Positions 1-5,194 of a stretch of DNA of 5,770 nucleotides are shown here, piece after piece. The first letter of the stretch is position 1. Every line of letters starts with the position of its first letter. The stretch is from RGIG5270 sp045657185 (lineage in GTDB: Bacteria; Verrucomicrobiota; Lentisphaeria; Victivallales; Victivallaceae), in contig JAZOSO010000104.1 of assembly GCA_045657185.1 (NCBI GenBank), positions 1 through 5,770 on the forward strand, written 5' to 3'. The position numbers and the translations under genes were made by a program. Below the pieces are notes generated by a model. It was given only the letters and a program-made list of their open reading frames with translations, was not told where the DNA came from and ran no database searches.

Positions 1-927
1 GCAGGGGAAAATCAGAGAGTTTTCGTAATGGTCGAACAGATTTGTGATGTTGATAGAGTCCGGATTGGCTTTGGTCATCAGTTCAAAGCTGTCGCGGTAA
101 TACTTGGAAAGATTGACAGACAGACCGCCCATGTGGAAATGGCAGGTGTAAGTGCTGTGTACGCAGCCTTCATAGATTTTCTGCGGAAATTCTTTGTGCA
201 TGATCGGAGCGATCTTTTCAGCGATCTTTCTCTGGTTTTCCACGCCGCTGGAACCATAGTTGCTGATTCCGTCAAAGTAGGGCATGTATTTCCGGAGTGC
301 ATCTGCCAGTTTTGTTGTGTCGGATGCGACAGCTCCGGGGAGACCGCGGATATTTGCAAGGAAAACCATCGGTCCGAACTCTTTTTCCAGATTGTCAAAG
401 ACAACTTTCCACTGTTCCGGTTTCAATCTTGTCGGTGTGTAGATCAAAACAACAGGTCTGCCGTCAATCCGGTATAAATTCGGATGATTTTTGATATCGT
501 CTTTGAATGTTTTCCAGTTTTTGAGCAGTCTTGCAGAGATTTTATCGGGATCATTTCCGGTTACGCCAACAAACATCCCGAGCTTGATTTTCAGGTTCAT
601 CTCTTTTGCCTGTTTCAGAACTGCAACCAGAGTATGATACCATGCCCCATCATTGATTTCAATATAAACTGCATCGAATCCGTAATCTTCCATGACTTTC
701 AGACCCTGTCCCCAGATATTGTTTCCGGTGAACTCTTTTGCTGCATAGTTGGGGCCGCCAAGGGCGTGGATTCTGGGCTTATTGAATGGGAACCACGGGT
801 TTGCCTGTGTCGTGATATTTCCTTTCATTCCGCTCTTGTCGAATTTCGGACGGAAATCTTTGGTTTCAGCAGAAAGAGACAAGACAGCGGAGAGCGCCAC
901 TGTCAGAAGTAATGATTTTTTCAACAT
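1..927 (-). CDS. Secreted GH71/GH99-like glycoside hydrolase, C-terminus cut by window edge
   Basis: The frame is open for 309 codons from the ATG at 927 to the window edge with no stop, so the protein is incomplete at its C-terminus. The start is supported by AAGGA at 934-938, six bases upstream. Residues 1-20 form a Sec signal peptide (KK, then LLLTVALSAVLSL, cleavage near residue 19-20). The mature part resembles the TIM-barrel of GH71 (alpha-1,3-glucanase) and the related GH99-like proteins: a strand with YGFDAVYIEIND (residues 82-93), a long helix, IKLGMFVG (114-121), the typical HPNLYRIDGRPVVLIY stretch (148-163), a strand VFLANIRG (188-195), FDGISNY (218-224), and near the edge NITNLFDHYENS (293-304). 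The last segment sits where these families usually have an N-D/E-x-G/E-E/S motif. Likely role: periplasmic or extracellular attack on a glucan or mannan-type glycan; substrate not inferable. It lies 131 bases downstream of a pseudopilin gene and may be co-transcribed with it. The family assignment is from pattern recall only. Confidence 0.75.
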   Translation of the reverse strand, partial: MLKKSLLLTVALSAVLSLSAETKDFRPKFDKSGMKGNITTQANPWFPFNKPRIHALGGPNYAAKEFTGNNIWGQGLKVMEDYGFDAVYIEINDGAWYHTLVAVLKQAKEMNLKIKLGMFVGVTGNDPDKISARLLKNWKTFKDDIKNHPNLYRIDGRPVVLIYTPTRLKPEQWKVVFDNLEKEFGPMVFLANIRGLPGAVASDTTKLADALRKYMPYFDGISNYGSSGVENQRKIAEKIAPIMHKEFPQKIYEGCVHSTYTCHFHMGGLSVNLSKYYRDSFELMTKANPDSINITNLFDHYENSLIFPC

Positions 928-959
928 GGGAGATCCTTTTCAGTAAACTTAGAACGGCC

Positions 960-986
960 AGGGAACTTGAGAGGAGTCTGTTCCCT
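960..986. repeat. 7-bp perfect inverted repeat between pseudopilin and GH-like gene
   Basis: AGGGAAC (960-966) and GTTCCCT (980-986) are exact reverse complements separated by 13 bases. On the minus strand it lies 33 bases upstream of the start codon at 927. No T-run follows it on either strand, so a terminator is unlikely. It could be an operator or a 5'-UTR hairpin for the glycosidase-like gene. Chance occurrence cannot be excluded. Confidence 0.4.
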
Positions 987-1058
987 ATTCAGCCACAAAT
1001 TTGCGAACAACACAGGTCTTGACAGTACTGGATTGTAAATGTCCATCAAGCTTTTATT

Positions 1059-1763
1059 TTAATATGGATAGTCGTAAGTACCATCAGCAACAAATCCTGA
1101 GTTATGACCGTATGTACCGCTCTTAATCGGAACTTTGTATTTATTGATCTGAGCAACATGTCCGTCATGGAAAGCAAAGTTTATGTTCTGATTATGTCTT
1201 GCTTTAAGGTTCTGATAGCTGGTTTGGCTTATGTCATGAACTCGTCCGATTCCGTAAGTTGCTGCGTAGCTGGTGTCAATATCAGCCAGCTGGGAACGCT
1301 GAGAGGCTGCTTTGATTGCGGTGATTTTATTGAATTTTGTATTAGACCAATTAACAGATGATTGGGTTATCCAGCATCCATTTGTATTTGCATTGATTCC
1401 GTAATCGACAAAAAGTCCATCTGTGCCATTGTTTTTACGATACTGTTCTGTCGGACAGCGCCAGACTGCTTTCTTATCCCATGCATCACCGTTAAAGACA
1501 TCAAACTTTCTCTGGTGAAGGAAGGATGACCAGTAAGAGGAAAAACCGGAACCGGTTTTCCTGATATATGCAGGAAGCAGATAATCATCGTTTTCTGTTG
1601 TGTAACGCATCAAGGTAAAGTTGACCATTTTGATGTTGTTTTTGCAACTTGCACTTCGGGCATTTTCTCTGGCATTGTTTAACGCCGGGAGAAGCATACC
1701 TGCAAGGATTGCGATAATGGCGATAACGACAAGCAATTCGATGAGAGTGAATGTCTTTTTCAT
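1059..1763 (-). CDS. Pseudopilin-like secreted protein with prepilin N-terminus and H-X9-DG motif
   Basis: This 234-residue protein starts at ATG 1763, six bases after AGGA (1770-1773). Its N-terminus MKKTFTLIELLVVIAIIAIL is the type III/IV prepilin signal: short basic leader, F5 as predicted first mature residue, E9 at mature position +5, and a ~20-residue hydrophobic helix used for membrane anchoring and assembly. The residue before the cleavage point is Thr4 rather than the usual Gly. H190, nine residues, then D200-G201 form the C-terminal H-X9-DG motif known from prepilin-type proteins of Lentisphaerae and Planctomycetes. C40 (in ASCKNNIK) and C103 (in WRCP) are at the same places as cysteines in the second pseudopilin of this window, suggesting a disulphide. 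The protein is likely exported and held at the inner membrane or assembled into a pseudopilus-like structure. Its exact task is unknown. The gene follows a 438-base non-coding region and precedes a GH71/GH99-like gene. Confidence 0.9.
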   Translation of the reverse strand: MKKTFTLIELLVVIAIIAILAGMLLPALNNARENARSASCKNNIKMVNFTLMRYTTENDDYLLPAYIRKTGSGFSSYWSSFLHQRKFDVFNGDAWDKKAVWRCPTEQYRKNNGTDGLFVDYGINANTNGCWITQSSVNWSNTKFNKITAIKAASQRSQLADIDTSYAATYGIGRVHDISQTSYQNLKARHNQNINFAFHDGHVAQINKYKVPIKSGTYGHNSGFVADGTYDYPY

Positions 1764-1798
1764 ATTTTATCCTTTCTGTTAAGGGGTGAAATTTTTGT

Positions 1799-1868
1799 GG
1801 GATGTTTTGGGAAGTTTGAGAGGTTTGGGAGATTTGTTCTCTACTCTCAAATATTCTCAATATTCTCA
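1799..1868. repeat. Short degenerate and tandem repeats in the leader of pseudopilin 1
   Basis: Four imperfect units of 9-10 bases follow each other at 1799-1836: GGGATGTTTT, GGGAAGTTTG, AGAGGTTTG and GGAGATTTG. A little further, ATATTCTCA occurs twice in direct succession at 1851-1859 and 1860-1868. On the transcribed minus strand these give a pyrimidine/A-rich stretch with iterated CTCCCAAA-like and TGAGAATAT words about 35-105 bases upstream of the start codon at 1763. They could be regulator-binding iterons or replication-slippage products. Confidence 0.45.
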
Positions 1869-1875
1869 TTCCTTT

Positions 1876-1903
1876 TTACTTTCTTTTTGCTAAAAGAAAG
1901 TAA
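1876..1903. repeat. 12-bp perfect inverted repeat, 4-base loop
   Basis: TTACTTTCTTTT (1876-1887) and AAAAGAAAGTAA (1892-1903) are exact reverse complements around the loop TGCT. The stem is AT-rich and no suitable T-run follows, so an ordinary intrinsic terminator is unlikely. It lies 113 bases upstream of the pseudopilin 1 start and 39 bases from the GC-rich structured block, and may mark one side of the same repeat element. Confidence 0.6.
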
Positions 1904-1942
1904 CAAAGAAAAACTTTTATCCTTTCAAATTCTTCCGTTGTT

Positions 1943-2030
1943 TGAAGCCCGATGCAGTTACAGCGCCCGCCGCACGGCGGGCTTACCCTTCGCCGCTTAA
2001 TGCGGCTCGCCCTTCATCGGACTCGCTTCA
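1943..2030 (-). repeat. 88-nt GC-rich element able to fold as a three-way junction (structured repeat or ncRNA candidate)
   Basis: The outer stem pairs TGAAGC (1943-1948) with GCTTCA (2025-2030) and CCGATG (1949-1954) with CATCGG (2015-2020), interrupted only by a 4-base bulge at 2021-2024. Inside are two hairpins: GCCCGCCG/CGGCGGGC (1965-1972 with 1975-1982) and GCCGC/GCGGC (1992-1996 with 2002-2006, loop 1997-2001). Read on the minus strand the two inner hairpins are adjacent units of 24 and 27 bases, both beginning GAAGGG followed by a pyrimidine, a purine and AGCC. The stems differ in sequence but each pairs. The fold is seen by hand; strand and expression are unknown. Alternatives are a REP/MITE-like DNA repeat or a 5' leader element of pseudopilin 1. 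Confidence 0.55.
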
Positions 2031-2097
2031 GACCTCGCGGGGCTGACCGCCCTATTGTTACTACAAGAGAGCTTATGTACTTTATTCAAAAAATACT

Positions 2098-2115
2098 CTT
2101 TTCTTTTTTGAAAAG
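2098..2115 (-). terminator. Small AT-rich hairpin followed by T-run on the minus strand, weak terminator candidate
   Basis: CTTTTC (2098-2103) pairs with GAAAAG (2110-2115) around a six-base loop. On the minus strand the stem is followed by AGTATTTTTTG (2097-2087), a six-T run. The stem is only 6 bp and poor in G/C, so termination here would be weak. It lies downstream of the long hairpin at 2126-2187, in the direction of transcription from the DUF4838/pseudopilin operon. Confidence 0.3.
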
Positions 2116-2125
2116 GTGGAGGGTC

Positions 2126-2187
2126 TTAGGGAGGCGGAAAAATCTTTTTTGCTTTTAATCAAGAAAAAAGTTTTTCCGCCTTCCTAA
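2126..2187. repeat. 62-nt long hairpin at the 3' end of the DUF4838/pseudopilin operon
   Basis: Bases 2126-2142 pair with 2171-2187 over 17 positions with a single G/T mismatch (2131 against 2182). After a one-base bulge (T2143), 2144-2150 (CTTTTTT) pairs with 2164-2170 (AAAAAAG). The loop is 2151-2163. The hairpin begins 14 bases beyond the stop codon of pseudopilin 2, the place expected for a terminator or a 3'-end stabilising stem. The outer part is G/C-rich but no T-run follows it on the minus strand, so it is not a textbook intrinsic terminator. It may instead protect the 3' end or bound a repeat element. Confidence 0.6.
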
Positions 2188-2201
2188 ATGAATATCCTGT
2201 A

Positions 2202-2876
2202 TTATTTGCTTGCAAAGATGTATTTTTTGCCTTTTGCGTCAGGAGAACCGATACCGCGGCCGCCTTTGAAGTCTTCAGCTTTGAAAGCGGCGATGTGACC
2301 GTCCTGAAAAAGTACGTTTGCTGTTTCATTGTGGCGGTATTCAGCACCTTTTGAGCGTTTGACTTCGGCATTGTAACGGATTGCTTCCCAACTGCCCTGT
2401 GCGAGATTGCCGTCAAAAATCATAACATAAAGTTCAGGATTTTTTGTGCCTTCAAATTTGCGGGCCTTGCCGTGCCATGCAGTAAAAGGCTCCCAGCCGC
2501 CGATGGATGAGTTGCGCATGTAGGTATTGTCAATGTAATATTTGCCGGCGGGGACTTCGGGCCAGTTGCCTTTGCCGATTTTTTTCGCATAGGGTGCATC
2601 TTTGGCATCAGGACAGTGAAAAATATCCATATTGCCTTTGGCATAAGGTATGCGGTGGCGTGCGTTACCTTTGCGGTTGACATTGTTGGGGCAGATATAA
2701 CCGTTGTTGTCATTGGCATACATCTGCTCAATGGCATAGAGCTGTTTCAAGTTGCCCGTACAGCTCGCCTGCAATGCTCCTTCTTTTGCATTGACTGCGG
2801 GGATGACAAGTGCGGTGAAAACTGCACAAATCACAGCAACAAGAACGAGTTCAGCCAGAGTGAATTGCTTTTTCAT
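2202..2876 (-). CDS. Pseudopilin-like secreted protein with H-X9-DG motif (second copy)
   Basis: The start is the ATG at 2876 (224 residues), seven bases after AGGA (2884-2887). A TTG six bases further upstream would leave one base to that site and is rejected. The N-terminus MKKQFTLAELVLVAVICAVF is a prepilin-type signal: short basic leader, F5 as first mature residue, E9 at +5, hydrophobic helix to about residue 27. Gln4 replaces the usual Gly before the cleavage point. H182, nine residues, then D192-G193 give the C-terminal H-X9-DG motif. C39 (QASCTGNLK) and C88 (FHCPD) match the cysteines of pseudopilin 1, although overall similarity is otherwise low, so the two genes are divergent members of one family, not a recent duplication. 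It starts 18 bases after the DUF4838 gene ends, so it is the last gene of that operon. Probable role: membrane-anchored or pseudopilus subunit acting with the upstream enzymes; inference only. Confidence 0.9.
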   Translation of the reverse strand: MKKQFTLAELVLVAVICAVFTALVIPAVNAKEGALQASCTGNLKQLYAIEQMYANDNNGYICPNNVNRKGNARHRIPYAKGNMDIFHCPDAKDAPYAKKIGKGNWPEVPAGKYYIDNTYMRNSSIGGWEPFTAWHGKARKFEGTKNPELYVMIFDGNLAQGSWEAIRYNAEVKRSKGAEYRHNETANVLFQDGHIAAFKAEDFKGGRGIGSPDAKGKKYIFASK

Positions 2877-2883
2877 TTTCAAA

Positions 2884-2887
2884 TCCT
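2884..2887 (-). promoter_or_regulatory. Ribosome binding site that decides the start of pseudopilin 2
   Basis: On the minus strand AGGA at 2887-2884 (within GAAAGGA) lies seven bases before the ATG at 2876. An in-frame TTG at 2882 would be only one base away from it. The same GAAAGGAT-type site stands before pseudopilin 1. Confidence 0.8.
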
Positions 2888-2894
2888 TTCTGTT

Positions 2895-5180
2895 TTATTT
2901 TTTAGGTTGAACAACATCTACTCTGTCAATATAAATAACGTTTTTTCTGCCGTTTTCAAAGAATAACTGACCGTCAAATTTGATATGAACGCGGATATCA
3001 AACTTTTTACTGCGGTCAACATCACCGAGGTAGGCAAGGAGAACCTGAGCAACCCAGCTGTTGGTTATATAGACATAACAGTTATTACCTTCGGGCAGGA
3101 GAATGTCTTTAAGTTCAATCCATTGCCATTCATTTTCTTTGAGGTCTTTGCGGAAGAACTGCCAGAAATAGATTTCTTTGTTCTGAGAGAGACTGTAAAT
3201 ACCGCAAGACTGGGGCAGACGGTGAGTTCTGTTATTTTCAGGAATTGCGATTTTAAGAGAACTGCCGAATTCTGAAGTTTTGTCAGGAACAACAGTGATT
3301 GTACTGCCGATGGATGAAATTTCATCGGCGTAAAAACTTGCAATGTTGAAGTTCGGGTCTTTGACTGCTTTGCGCGGTGAACGGGGCAGGGCAAGAAGTG
3401 TGGCACAGCGTTCTTTGATACGGTCAAATTGAGTTCTCGGAGTGATGGGGGCGTTGCGCTTCATGCTTTCGTCCCATGTCGCCCAGAAACGGTTGCGGGC
3501 AACTTCGGCGATTTTTTCCAGATTTTTTTCGGTACTGCGCTGATATGCACCGAGAAATTCAAAACCGAGCAGACGGTCAATGCCGAGACCGGCACGGTTG
3601 ACACGGTAGGTGAGTTCAGCATCATCTTTGACGGCGGCACGGGCTTTGTCAAGTGCTGATTGCATTTTGAGATTGGTTTCAAGGTCGATGTACGAGAAGT
3701 CAACACCTGAAGCAAACCAGCCGATGACGGCTTTTTTGCGGATTGCGGCATCATGGAGGATTTTGCGGTAAGCGTAAACATGCTTTGCCGCAGCACCGTA
3801 ATATTTGGTGTAGAAATCGTTGACGAGTTCTTTATAGTCGGTGCGGTACGGGTCTTTGGCATAGCAGGTCAGGAGGTAATATTTAAGCTCCCACATGTCG
3901 GAGCTTGCGGGGCTTTCGGATTCACAGAAAACACCTTTGACATTGTTATCGGCATAAAATTTGTATGCAGAGGGAATGTAAAATTCACTGGGATAAGGTC
4001 CGCCGTTCATATCGCCGTAGGTGATTGCATAATCCCAGATATAAACATGCTTGGCAAATTTTTTCCATTTTTTGAATGCTTCGGAATAAACTTTGTCATT
4101 GGCGGCGCCGGTAATCTGGTTGCTGCCGGTGTTGCAGATGCGTACGATAACATTATCGCGGGCTTTGATTGTGTTGGGCGGTTCTGAATTGTACTGATAG
4201 GCGAAAAACTGGAGTTTGATATCGGGATAAACTTTTTCCACGCGTTCTGCAATATAATTGACAAAGTCAATCATTACGCCTGATTGTTTTTCTTTTGCGG
4301 CGAGAGCAGAGCAGTTTTCGCACATGCAGTAACGGCTGTTGTCGTTGTGTGACACGTCATAAATCGCAGGAGGTGTCATGCCTTCAGCGGTGTATTTTTC
4401 ATTAGTTTCTTTGATGTTATCAAGAACAAGTCTGGTAAAAAATTCACGCAGTTCGGGATTGGTGAGACAGAGCTGACCTGAGTGTTGACCGCCGTACCGT
4501 TCGCCGTTGCGCAAACTGTAAAAGTGGGGATATTTTTTCATATATACTGCGGCGGGGAGATAGCGGTCAAAGGTGTGGCATGAGTACGGAGGACCGTAAT
4601 CAAAAGAGCCGCCGAATTTTTTGTCAAACGGAGTATCTCCGCCGCGTGACATGCCTCTGGTCATGGCATAATATCCGCCGTCGGGATTGTAGGCTTTGCC
4701 GATATAGATATCGCGGAGAGCAAAGAGAAATTTGAATTCTTTGTCAACGGAAGCAGCTTTGATAACTTTTTTGTCGGGGATATGAGTGACAATCGGGGTG
4801 AAGAAGCGGACACCGAGAACATTTTCGATAAAGTCAAATGTTCCGTAAAGTACGCCGCGGGTGCCGCCGCCGTTGATGATGATGTTTTTGCCGATTTTTT
4901 TGATGACAAAAGAATCGTTCTGCATTTTTTCACGGGCAAAACCGTTTTTTACAGCAAGTTCGGAATCTCCGACATAAATATTTTTGATAACATCTGAGCC
5001 GACAATGAGTTTTTCGGCGCATTTTTCAAGATAAGTTTCCAACTCTTTTTGAGCTGTGAGTTCGGTGATTTTTGCATTTGCAGGTGCGATTGATTGCAAC
5101 GGTTTATTTTCGCATTTGGCACAGCATCCGCCGAGAGATACGGCGGCAATGAGTGCGCTTAAAACAGATTTAAACTTCAT
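2895..5180 (-). CDS. DUF4838-family lipoprotein, glycosidase-like
   Basis: This complete 761-residue protein starts at ATG 5180, seven bases after AAGGAG (5188-5193). Residues 1-19 are a lipoprotein signal with the lipobox LGG-C19, so it is expected to be lipid-anchored in the envelope. Residues ~35-145 resemble the N-terminal domain of alpha-glucuronidases and related glycosidases: ITELTAQKELETYLEK, IYVGDS, and GGTRGVLYGTFDFIENVLGVRFF. Residues ~150-480 fit DUF4838, with YDVSHNDN (274-281), a C-x-C-x-x-C cluster (C285, C287, C290), VYIWDYA (379-385), VKGVFCESESP (414-424) and DMWELKYYLLTCYAKDP (428-444). The region around 485-600 is helical. Residues ~618-755 form a separate beta-rich C-terminal module shared with the upstream gene, ending in IYIDRV (749-754). 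DUF4838 has no established reaction known to me; acidic residues D383, E420 and E422 are candidate catalytic ones by position only. Fourteen bases separate it from the upstream paralogue and 18 from pseudopilin 2. Confidence 0.88.
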   Translation of the reverse strand: MKFKSVLSALIAAVSLGGCCAKCENKPLQSIAPANAKITELTAQKELETYLEKCAEKLIVGSDVIKNIYVGDSELAVKNGFAREKMQNDSFVIKKIGKNIIINGGGTRGVLYGTFDFIENVLGVRFFTPIVTHIPDKKVIKAASVDKEFKFLFALRDIYIGKAYNPDGGYYAMTRGMSRGGDTPFDKKFGGSFDYGPPYSCHTFDRYLPAAVYMKKYPHFYSLRNGERYGGQHSGQLCLTNPELREFFTRLVLDNIKETNEKYTAEGMTPPAIYDVSHNDNSRYCMCENCSALAAKEKQSGVMIDFVNYIAERVEKVYPDIKLQFFAYQYNSEPPNTIKARDNVIVRICNTGSNQITGAANDKVYSEAFKKWKKFAKHVYIWDYAITYGDMNGGPYPSEFYIPSAYKFYADNNVKGVFCESESPASSDMWELKYYLLTCYAKDPYRTDYKELVNDFYTKYYGAAAKHVYAYRKILHDAAIRKKAVIGWFASGVDFSYIDLETNLKMQSALDKARAAVKDDAELTYRVNRAGLGIDRLLGFEFLGAYQRSTEKNLEKIAEVARNRFWATWDESMKRNAPITPRTQFDRIKERCATLLALPRSPRKAVKDPNFNIASFYADEISSIGSTITVVPDKTSEFGSSLKIAIPENNRTHRLPQSCGIYSLSQNKEIYFWQFFRKDLKENEWQWIELKDILLPEGNNCYVYITNSWVAQVLLAYLGDVDRSKKFDIRVHIKFDGQLFFENGRKNVIYIDRVDVVQPKK

Positions 5181-5187
5181 ATAAAAT

Positions 5188-5193
5188 CTCCTT
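5188..5193 (-). promoter_or_regulatory. Strong ribosome binding site of the DUF4838 lipoprotein gene
   Basis: AAGGAG on the minus strand sits seven bases before the ATG at 5180 and inside the 14-base gap after the upstream stop codon (TGA at 5197-5195, partly overlapping the A-run before the site). The arrangement supports translation from one polycistronic message. Confidence 0.75.
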
Positions 5194-5194
5194 T

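Larger units (their letters stand above)
1764..2201. other. 438-base non-coding region rich in inverted and short repeats
   Basis: No credible protein gene is seen on either strand; the short frames through it have low-complexity or repeat-derived translations and no good ribosome site. Going from pseudopilin 1 outward it holds degenerate ~10-base G/T-rich repeats (1799-1836), a tandem 9-mer (1851-1868), a 12-bp inverted repeat (1876-1903), a GC-rich block (1961-2052, 66 of 92 bases G/C, against about 27 % in 1841-1930), a small hairpin (2098-2115) and a long hairpin (2126-2187). It separates two minus-strand units and should contain the end of one and the promoter of the next, but I could not identify convincing -35/-10 boxes. 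Confidence 0.8.

Noticed and set aside
28..912. Several plus-strand frames of 65-149 codons across the left part
   Set aside because: They are antisense to a continuous 309-codon minus-strand frame with a signal peptide, a ribosome site and recognisable family motifs.
1019..1024. TTGACA as a plus-strand -35 box
   Set aside because: No -10 box at 16-18 bases and no plus-strand gene downstream.
1018..1050. CTTGA/TCAAG pair after pseudopilin 1 as a terminator
   Set aside because: The stem is five bases with a large interrupted interior and, on the minus strand, no T-run follows it.
1799..1868. CRISPR array
   Set aside because: The units are 9-10 bases, degenerate and contiguous, without spacers of regular length.
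1943..2030. tRNA or tmRNA-like gene, suggested by the size and branching
   Set aside because: There is no acceptor stem with a 3' CCA-type end, no anticodon arm and no TTC-arm consensus.
1952..2158. Plus-strand small frame through the GC-rich block
   Set aside because: Its translation simply reads through the inverted repeats, it has no credible ribosome site, and the region is better explained as structured non-coding sequence.
2877..2882. TTG at 2882 as start of pseudopilin 2 (two extra residues)
   Set aside because: It would sit one base from the AGGA site, whereas the ATG at 2876 is seven bases away and gives the normal MKK prepilin leader.
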